A DNA stretch of 23,871 bases from NCBI GenBank assembly GCA_026770585.1, contig MU646336.1:270735-294605 (forward strand), in the 5' to 3' direction. The translations under genes and the position numbers were made by a program. The notes below the pieces were generated by a model that saw only the letters and a program-made list of their open reading frames with translations, did not search any database and was not told the origin of the DNA. Below, one piece after another: positions 16,601 to 21,351 of this stretch (the stretch's first letter is position 1; each line of letters begins with the position of its first letter). The stretch is from Baffinella frigidus (Eukaryota > Cryptophyceae > Cryptomonadales > Baffinellaceae).

Positions 16601-16647
16601 CCGCCCATCCCCAGGACATCATTCCCTTCATCCACAGGTTGAGACAT
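10505..16647 (-). CDS. CAP-Gly domain / class II histone deacetylase fusion gene
   Basis: Reverse-strand spliced gene; at least eleven exons join in phase. Residues about 52-112 form a CAP-Gly domain with the GKNDG groove motif, which in this family binds C-terminal EEY/F tails of tubulin and end-binding proteins. From about residue 160 follows a class II deacetylase domain: [32 protein letters not shown] with the active-site His pair (H291-H292), DFDVHHGNGTQ with zinc ligands D329 and H331, [30 protein letters not shown] and PDLILISAG. The exon expected to carry the third zinc Asp and catalytic GGYN Tyr is not seen and probably lies in the N gap. Class IIb relatives such as HDAC6 deacetylate tubulin; a microtubule target here is inference. 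The start is the ATG at 16645-16647. The 3' end is uncertain (TAA at 10505, or a further exon at 8103-8165). Confidence 0.85.
10735..10798 (-). pseudogene. Echo of the last deacetylase exon start
   Basis: GGAGCAGGCGGCAGGGGCGCCCTTCGCC..., reading [17 protein letters not shown], repeats the junction and first ~17 codons of the exon at 10669. Similar length and position to the other echoes. Confidence 0.8.
10975..11045 (-). repeat. Dispersed palindromic family copy, inverted
   Basis: The reverse complement reads TAAGTCCTAGGACCCTGCGGTAGG...CCGCAGGGAATAGG...TTCTTACGGATA. It matches the copy near 3752-3850 with compensating changes in the stem (CTACGG to CTGCGG with CCGTAG to CCGCAG). Confidence 0.6.
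11189..11230 (-). CDS. Deacetylase fusion exon, cut by the gap
   Basis: Reverse strand from the gap edge reads [14 protein letters not shown] up to donor GCG|gtccgc (phase 0), a Pro-rich stretch like the one that follows the catalytic core in class II enzymes. It joins in phase to [13 protein letters not shown] of the next exon. Confidence 0.5.
11231..11761. other. Assembly gap, 531 N
   Basis: The gap lies where the remaining deacetylase core exon (third zinc Asp, GGYN catalytic Tyr) is expected. Translations spanning it are meaningless. Confidence 1.
11838..11906 (-). pseudogene. Degenerate copy of the missing deacetylase zinc-site exon
   Basis: Reverse strand reads [18 protein letters not shown] then a stop, closely matching the family pattern GFDAAxGDPxG..xxxPxGF. 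The zinc-binding Asp is replaced (FD to YP), no acceptor precedes it and a stop follows. It looks like a decayed echo of an intact exon that should lie in the gap. Confidence 0.45.
11902..11968 (+). repeat. Short tandem repeat with CACTTCAAGTG palindrome
   Basis: CACTTCAAGTGTAYAAAATTT occurs twice, about 38 bases apart, each followed by a GGGTC/GACCC-containing stretch. Confidence 0.55.
12026..12068 (-). pseudogene. Echo of exon 9
   Basis: Contains MECV..YAPDLIS, a degenerate copy of [17 protein letters not shown] with an internal deletion. It sits in the intron after exon 9. Confidence 0.65.
12135..12201 (-). CDS. Deacetylase fusion exon 9
   Basis: The acceptor TTGGGCAG follows CCCTAAACCCC; reads [16 protein letters not shown] then LILISA plus one base, the strand that leads into the GFDAA zinc site. 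Donor GCAG|gtcccc, phase 1. Confidence 0.9.
12616..12722 (-). CDS. Deacetylase fusion exon 8
   Basis: Acceptor CACGCAG; reads [20 protein letters not shown] then [15 protein letters not shown], the class II G-x-G-K-G-(Y/H)-x-V-N block. Phase 1 to 0, donor CTG|gtctaa. The usual PGTG has become PGG across the junction. Confidence 0.85.
12918..13004 (-). CDS. Deacetylase fusion exon 7
   Basis: Acceptor AAACCAG, just after a CCCTAAACCCC tract; restores [10 protein letters not shown] in phase and reads [16 protein letters not shown]. No GT donor is available; ending at CCAG|gcacaa gives phase 1, matching the next exon, so a GC-AG intron is proposed. Confidence 0.85.
13193..13253 (-). CDS. Deacetylase fusion exon 6: zinc-binding D-x-H
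   Basis: Reads [20 protein letters not shown] plus one base, with zinc ligands in DVH. The acceptor TAAGCAG is preceded by CCGTGAACCGTAAG. Phase 0 to 1; donor CACG|gtgtgt. Confidence 0.9.
13265..13640 (-). repeat. Telomere-like and variant heptamer arrays with exon 6 junction echoes
   Basis: On the sense (minus) strand this intron is C-rich heptamers: CCCTAAA units, a run of about ten CCATAAA units (plus strand TTTATGG, 13341-13411), and CCCCTAA units. Two partial copies of the exon 6 junction (GTAAGCAG|GAAGCGTTCAACAACG near 13440-13470 and GTAATCAG|GAAGGGTTCAACAACC near 13568-13595) are interspersed. Confidence 0.85.
13804..13910. mobile_element. MITE-like element with 26-base terminal inverted repeats
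   Basis: The ends TGCCTGAGTTTTATT..TG.CTCGTCC are inverted copies with about three mismatches. It is 107 bases with no coding sequence. Short CTAG-containing flanks on each side are a possible but unproven target duplication. Confidence 0.75.
14024..14058 (-). pseudogene. Echo 2 of exon 5
   Basis: Shorter copy covering [10 protein letters not shown] plus donor, cut off where the truncated MITE-like element begins (14059). The junction links exon echo and element copy in one duplicated unit. Confidence 0.75.
14059..14130. mobile_element. Left-truncated copy of the 107-base MITE
   Basis: Matches the right two-thirds of the element at 13804-13910 (CTATTCGCYCTTTTG...GGACGAGACA...AACTCAGGCA). 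The left terminal repeat is missing. Confidence 0.7.
14178..14226. repeat. Dispersed palindromic family copy (partial)
   Basis: CATAGGGCCCTAGG...CCTACTGTAGGGCACTATG shares the CCCTAGG, CTACNGTAGGG and ACTATG parts with the copies near 3467 and 21915. Confidence 0.5.
14244..14308 (-). pseudogene. Echo 1 of exon 5
   Basis: A nearly identical copy of the last ~60 bases of exon 5 ([19 protein letters not shown]) with its AAG|gtcc donor. It lacks the RPPGHHA part, so it cannot replace the active-site exon. Confidence 0.85.
14433..14513 (-). CDS. Deacetylase fusion exon 5: active-site histidines
   Basis: Reads [19 protein letters not shown] then GNVGVAAK, the most conserved deacetylase block, with the charge-relay His pair. 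Phase 0 at both ends; donor AAG|gtcatt. Confidence 0.95.
14620..14640 (-). pseudogene. Echo of exon 5 acceptor
   Basis: Reverse-strand GCGCGCAGGTGCGTCCG repeats the true exon 5 junction about 115 bases too early. It is followed by unrelated TGTGTGGTTGG-type sequence. Confidence 0.6.
14751..14812 (-). CDS. Deacetylase fusion exon 4
   Basis: Acceptor ATCCAG; reads [20 protein letters not shown] in exact phase ([14 protein letters not shown]), typical of the class II helix before the RPPGHHA loop. Donor GCG|gtgcgtcc. The first bases of this intron equal the first bases of exon 5 (GTGCGTCC). Confidence 0.85.
14905..15022. repeat. AT-rich palindromic element
   Basis: The two ends carry TAACTGAATCAGTT and TAACTGATTCAGTT, each self-complementary. 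The middle has ATTTAATTAGG CTT CCTAATTAAAT, a perfect small hairpin. Similar CTAATTAAAT segments occur near 15290 and 23425. This may be a non-autonomous element or remnant. Confidence 0.45.
15218..15349. mobile_element. MITE-like foldback in a deacetylase intron
   Basis: Terminal inverted repeats of 24 bases (CATGTTTAATCTAAAAGAAA...) match at 23/24. The 84-base AT-rich interior has no coding sequence. It lies 15 bases inside the intron after exon 3. Confidence 0.65.
15365..15476 (-). CDS. Deacetylase fusion exon 3
   Basis: Acceptor CCGGCAG; reads [34 protein letters not shown], matching the class II segment that precedes the GG(V/L)IEA helix. Phase 0 to 1, donor GCCG|gtactc. Confidence 0.8.
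15709..15757 (-). pseudogene. Echo of deacetylase exon 3 start
   Basis: Copy of the exon 3 acceptor and first ~25 coding bases (plus strand AGACTTGCGAGAGACGTCATGTTCTGCC), two differences from 15447-15495. It lies in the intron just before exon 3 and lacks the rest of the exon. Confidence 0.8.
15862..16328 (-). CDS. Deacetylase fusion exon 2: CAP-Gly core and deacetylase start
   Basis: After a 105-base intron (acceptor GGACCAG) the exon reads [20 protein letters not shown] and ends the CAP-Gly domain at [16 protein letters not shown] linker of about 45 residues leads into [29 protein letters not shown] and [12 protein letters not shown], the N-terminal block of class II deacetylases. Donor CAG|gttgcc, phase 0. 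One unspliced frame crosses the intron, which hides the CAP-Gly domain in a simple ORF reading. Confidence 0.9.
16434..16647 (-). CDS. Deacetylase fusion exon 1: N-terminus and start of CAP-Gly
   Basis: Starts [13 protein letters not shown], then a charged helix ([19 protein letters not shown]), then [14 protein letters not shown], the first CAP-Gly strand. Donor CCAG|gtgctc, phase 1. The frame is open for a few codons upstream (GLLE), so another 5' exon cannot be excluded. Confidence 0.8.
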
Positions 16648-16786
16648 CTCCAAGAGGCCTGGCCCCGGACCCCTGGATTTAGGGATTTAGAGATTCCCCG
16701 ATGTTTTTTTTGAGCAGAGTTGATGGTCAAATTCAAAAATAATTTAAAATTTGACCATCAACCGGCCCGCGAGTTCGCTTCGAACC
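16648..16786. promoter_or_regulatory. Short divergent intergenic region with a 15-bp hairpin
   Basis: About 139 bases separate the start codons of the deacetylase (minus) and oxidoreductase (plus) genes. A perfect inverted repeat GTTGATGGTCAAATT / AATTTGACCATCAAC (16719-16733, 16748-16762) with a 14-base AT-rich loop lies at its centre. A shared promoter is inferred from the spacing only. Confidence 0.5.
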
Positions 16787-16864
16787 ATGTTGAGGAGGGA
16801 TTCCAGCGGCGTGGATGAAGTCCCCGAAGACGTGGTGATGCAATCGTGTGGGCCGTCGAGGATG
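16787..16864 (+). CDS. MDR gene exon 1 (tentative start)
   Basis: Kozak-like AACC before ATG; reads [20 protein letters not shown] and ends SRM before donor gtcaag, phase 0, so that M joins AWTVSGPG as in family N-termini (M-K-A-W/V). The opposite strand is also open here with high GC third positions, which lowers confidence. Confidence 0.4.
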
Positions 16865-19800
16865 GTCAAGTCTATCGGCAAGAGAAGTCAGCAGGTGCAC
16901 CAACCCTGGCGGATGAGAGGGAGAGAGAGGGCGAGAAAGTGCCAAAGAAAGCCAGCAGCGGGCGTCTAATCCAGCGCACGGCATCAGGCGTGGACGGTCA
17001 GCGGGCCCGGAAAGCTGTCGCAGACGGAGCATCTCATCCCGTGGCCACAACCCGGAGAGGTTTGTGCGTCTTCCACCAACCTTTTCTCACCACCTTCACC
17101 CCAAGAGTCGCACCGCTGTTGACTGGAGAAACGTTTGGCTGGTGCTACGCCTGCCCGGTTTACTTCCCGTCCAGCGCAACCCTTTCCGGTTCAGTGAACG
17201 GCGATGGGACGCTGGGCACTCTGGCAGATCCTAATCCGGATCAGGGCGGTCGGCATCAGCGGCTCCGACCTTGCACAGGTCCCCGCCCTCTCAAACGAAC
17301 TCCTTCCACCGCCCCCCCCTGCTTCGTACCAGAGGGCGCCGGAAATTCAACCCTCTCCACCGCACTGCTACAGTGCGTGGTCTTATCGACCGCGGGGCTG
17401 CTAAACGGTCCCGTACGCCTCTCTCTCTCCCGAGGCCGCGCTTATCCGGATTTCGCACTAAACCCTCCAGGATACCGCGATTTTATGGGTGACCAAAAAA
17501 TCTTTTTATGGGTGACCATTAAATCAAAAATTCCATGTTCCGAGGCAGGTGGATGCGCGGTTCGTGGCTCCGGCAGGCAGCACGGATATCCCGGGGCTGG
17601 AAGTCGCTGGGGAGGTTGCTGCGGTCGGGAAAGGCGTGTCGGACTGGTGCGCGCCCCTCCTGATGGAGCTAGAAAAAAAGAAAGAAAAAAATAATAATGA
17701 TAGTAATAAGAAGAAGCTCGCCCTGCATGAGAGAGTGAGAAGACCCATGTGGAACTTTTGAGTGAGGAAATCCCTGTGAGAAGCAGGGGAGGTTGCTGCG
17801 GTCGGGAAAGGCGTGTCGGACTGGTGCGCGCCCCTCCTGATGGAGTGAGAAGTGTAAGGAAGATCCCTGTGAGAAGATTGAGTAATTGAATCCCTGTGAG
17901 AAGCGTGAGACGGACGCAACACGTTCTCCTGAGGGAGGAGCAGAAGAAGACGCCCGCCCCTCCTGAGAGTGTGGGAAGATCTCTGTGGGAAGATTGAGTG
18001 AGAAGATCCCTGCCTAGGTGTGAGAAGAGTGAGAATACCCCTGTGAGAAGATCCCTCCAAGAGCGAGAAGCTCCCTGTGAAAACAAGGCGAAAAAGGCAG
18101 TGAAAACAAGGCGAAAAAGCCCTGTGAAAACAAGGCGAAAAAGGAAAACAAGGCGAAAAAGGTCACCCCTGTGAAGTCAGCTGTCCTCTCGCGTTTTTGA
18201 AAACACTCTCTGACACCAGTTCGGTGTCGTCTCGTATGTACCTCCCACGGCGTTTCGCAGGGAGGGGGCGACCGGCTGGAGTGAGAAGTACGCACCACCC
18301 CCGCGAAGGCAGCTGTCCCCTCGCGCGCACTCTCTGACACCAACCCGCGGGGCCTTTCTCAGGACGCCTTACGTTTTTGGTCCGACGTGATACGTTCAAT
18401 AAAAGCCTCTCACACGCAGGGCGGAGGGCGACCGACTGTGCTGCCTCATCACGGGAGGGGGTTTCGCGTTCTTCTGCGTGTGTCCTGCGGAACTCTGCCT
18501 TCCGATCCCGACAGGCTTTTCGTGGGAGGTGCATCCTATCCTAGCTCTTCCTCAGTAAAACTAGGCCCGCCATAAAACATTTTAGCCACCTTTGTTGTAC
18601 TTGAGTTGCTGTAAATGTTTTTATGGCACGCGCAGGTTTGCTCTGACAGAGCTAGGCATTCCATCTGGGAGCACACAGACGTTGCAGTGCGGGGAGAGTG
18701 TAGCCAGGAGTTACCTGGATGCTATGCGTGTGGTGTTGGACTATGGCGGACCTCAGCCTTGAATTATCTGGGAACTATGCATGTGGTAATGGAATACGGT
18801 AGGCCTCAGCCGTGGGTCGACACCTGGGGTGTGGCGCGAGAACCGAGTCGTTGGTTCGGGGCACAGCCAACATGGCCACCACGTATACCCACTCACGAGT
18901 TTCCGCAGCAGGACTGTGACCCCCCATTGGCTCGCCACGTGTGGAATCCGCTCTGAACACCCTCCGAATTTCGCAATTTTATGGGCATCCGAAAAATTCC
19001 GTTCCCCCTGTTTCGATTTTATGGGTATCCAACAAATTTTTATTCCTCCTGTTTCGCCAGATGCCGGCAGTTCTGCCCCCTCGCGAGTTTCCATGTTATC
19101 CCCCATTGGCTTGCACGGTCGCCCTCGGCTGGATTCCGTTCTGCAGCACCCTCGAGATTTCGCGATTTTGTGGGCATCCGATAAATTTCGTCCCCCCGAT
19201 TTTATGGGTATCCGATAAAGTTTCGATTTTATGGGTATCCAATAAATTTATTTCCCCTGTTTCGATTTTATGGGTATCCACTAAATTGCTTCCCCCCGGT
19301 TTCGCCAGATGACGGCAGCGCTGCCGGTGGGGCTGTCTGCGGCGTGGAGCTGTCTTTTCGAGTTGGGCAACCTGGTTTTGCCGTTACCCGCTCCGTTACC
19401 CGAAACTAGAAACCCGAAACCCGAAAACGGCGTGGAGCTGCCTCTTCGAGTTGGGCCTGCCGCTACCTATGCCTTCCTCCAAACTCTTGAAACTAGCGTG
19501 GAGCTATGACCTGGGTTGAGTTGTCTTTTCGAATTGGGCAACCAGGTTGTTACTTTGACCATGCCCACGCCGAAAATATTTCGTATCTTAATGGCTGTCT
19601 GCGGCGTGAAGCTTTTTCTTCGATTTGGGCAACCTGGCGTTAATTCTACCCGCACTTGCCTCGCAACTTTTGCATACATCTTCATGTCATTTTGGCGTAT
19701 TTTTCGAGTTCGTGTCAGCCCACATCCTGAGAGAAAGTCGTGCATATTTCCTCGAACATGGTCCAAACTCAAAGAAGGGAAAGGGAGCTCAAAGAAAGCT

Positions 19801-21294
19801 GAAAGAACGACTGGTCTCGTCGGACCGCGGGGTAAAGCTGTCGTTTTGGACTGAAATGTTCTCTCGTTTCGACAGGAGAGGGGGCAGACGGTGCTGATTC
19901 ATGGGGGGGCTGGGGGGGTGGGACACTTGATGATTCAGGTAAGCCGCAGCCTGAATCAAGTTCATTGGCCAGTAAAGACATTTTTGCGAGTTTTTTTTTC
20001 GATACTTGTTTTACGCATAGTATTAATTCATTTCTAAAACATGAGATGCAACACAATTAAAAAGACATCGTGCAGGTTGAAGTTGCTGATGCTTTTGGGG
20101 AGGGGGAACCTAAACCCTAAACCCTAAACCCTAAACTCTAAACCCTAAACCCTAAACCCTAAACCCTAAACCCTAAACCCTACACCCCAAACCCTAAACC
20201 CCAAACCCCAAACCCTAAACCCCAAACCCCAAACCCCAAACCCTAAACCCAACACCCTAAACCCTAAACCCTAAACCCTAAACCCCAAACCCTAAACCCT
20301 AAACCCTAAACCCTGAACTCTGAACCCTAAACTCTACACCCTAAACCCAATACCCTACACCCCAAACCCTGAACCCTCAACCCTCAACTCTAAACCCCAC
20401 ACCCTGAACCATGCAGGTCGCAGTAGCGTTCGGCGTGCGGGTCATCACAACATGTTCATCCAAGGAAAGGTGTGTTTTCCATCCGTACTAAACACACTCT
20501 TTAATCGGTTTTCGGTTTTACCAGAGTCCCAAACCGGTTGACTGAACCGGTCAGGTTTTGTACCAGGATGGTATCTAATCTGGGCATGCTCAGTACCAGA
20601 AATCGTTTCGATGAGTCAAGTGTCGTGGGACTTTTCTTTCATGTTTGCTTGGTCTTCCCCTGATGTGTTTTGGTGCTGTGTTGGCCTGTCGCAAGGCTTA
20701 TCTCAGATAAACACTTTTAAAAGTCTTTTTCCTAAGTCAACTCCCCCACAAATCTGTCAACTTATGCTTTACTCTGCGAGCCCGTACGCATAAGTTGACA
20801 GATTTGTGGGGGAGTTGACTTAGGAAAACGACTTTTAAAAGTGTTTATCTGAGATAAAGTCCCTTCCGACAAACGCTCCATCACGGTGTTGCACAGGACA
20901 AGCTTGAGCGCTGGAGGTGTTTCCCTCTTCGAATGCGTTCAAAAGCGAGCGCGATTCCCGGGGGCAGGTGTGTGTTCGGCGCGTCATTAGGAGCAGAAGG
21001 GCGAACGCGTTATAAAGGGAGCACAGTTCCTGGGGGGTAGGAGTGTGCTCTGGTGTGTGTGCTGGGGATCGGGTGTGTGTGCTGGTGTGTGTTCTGGCTG
21101 GTGTGTTTTTTACGCGTCATGAGGAGGTGAACCGAACGCGTTGCAAAGGTGCTCGGGTGTGTGTGCTGGGGGTCAGGTGTGTGTTGTGGTGTGTGTTCTG
21201 GCAGGAGTTTGTTCTGCGCGTCATTAGGAGCAGAAGAGAACGGGCGCCTGATTCCTGGGAGGTAGGTGTGTGCGCTGTTGTGTGTGTGTGTGTG

Positions 21295-21351
<57 letters not shown>

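Noticed and set aside
15792-16682. 296-codon plus-strand frame
   Set aside because: Antisense shadow of the CAP-Gly/deacetylase exons, which carry clear family motifs on the minus strand.
16761-16880. Minus-strand open stretch ([16 protein letters not shown]...) as an extra upstream exon of the deacetylase gene
   Set aside because: GC third positions and a phase-compatible CG|gttgat donor make it tempting, but it is exactly antisense to the MDR first exon, which better fits a family N-terminus. Neither is certain.
16846-17694. 282-codon plus-strand frame
   Set aside because: It crosses real MDR exons in the wrong frame; the MDR motifs lie in other frames joined by splicing.
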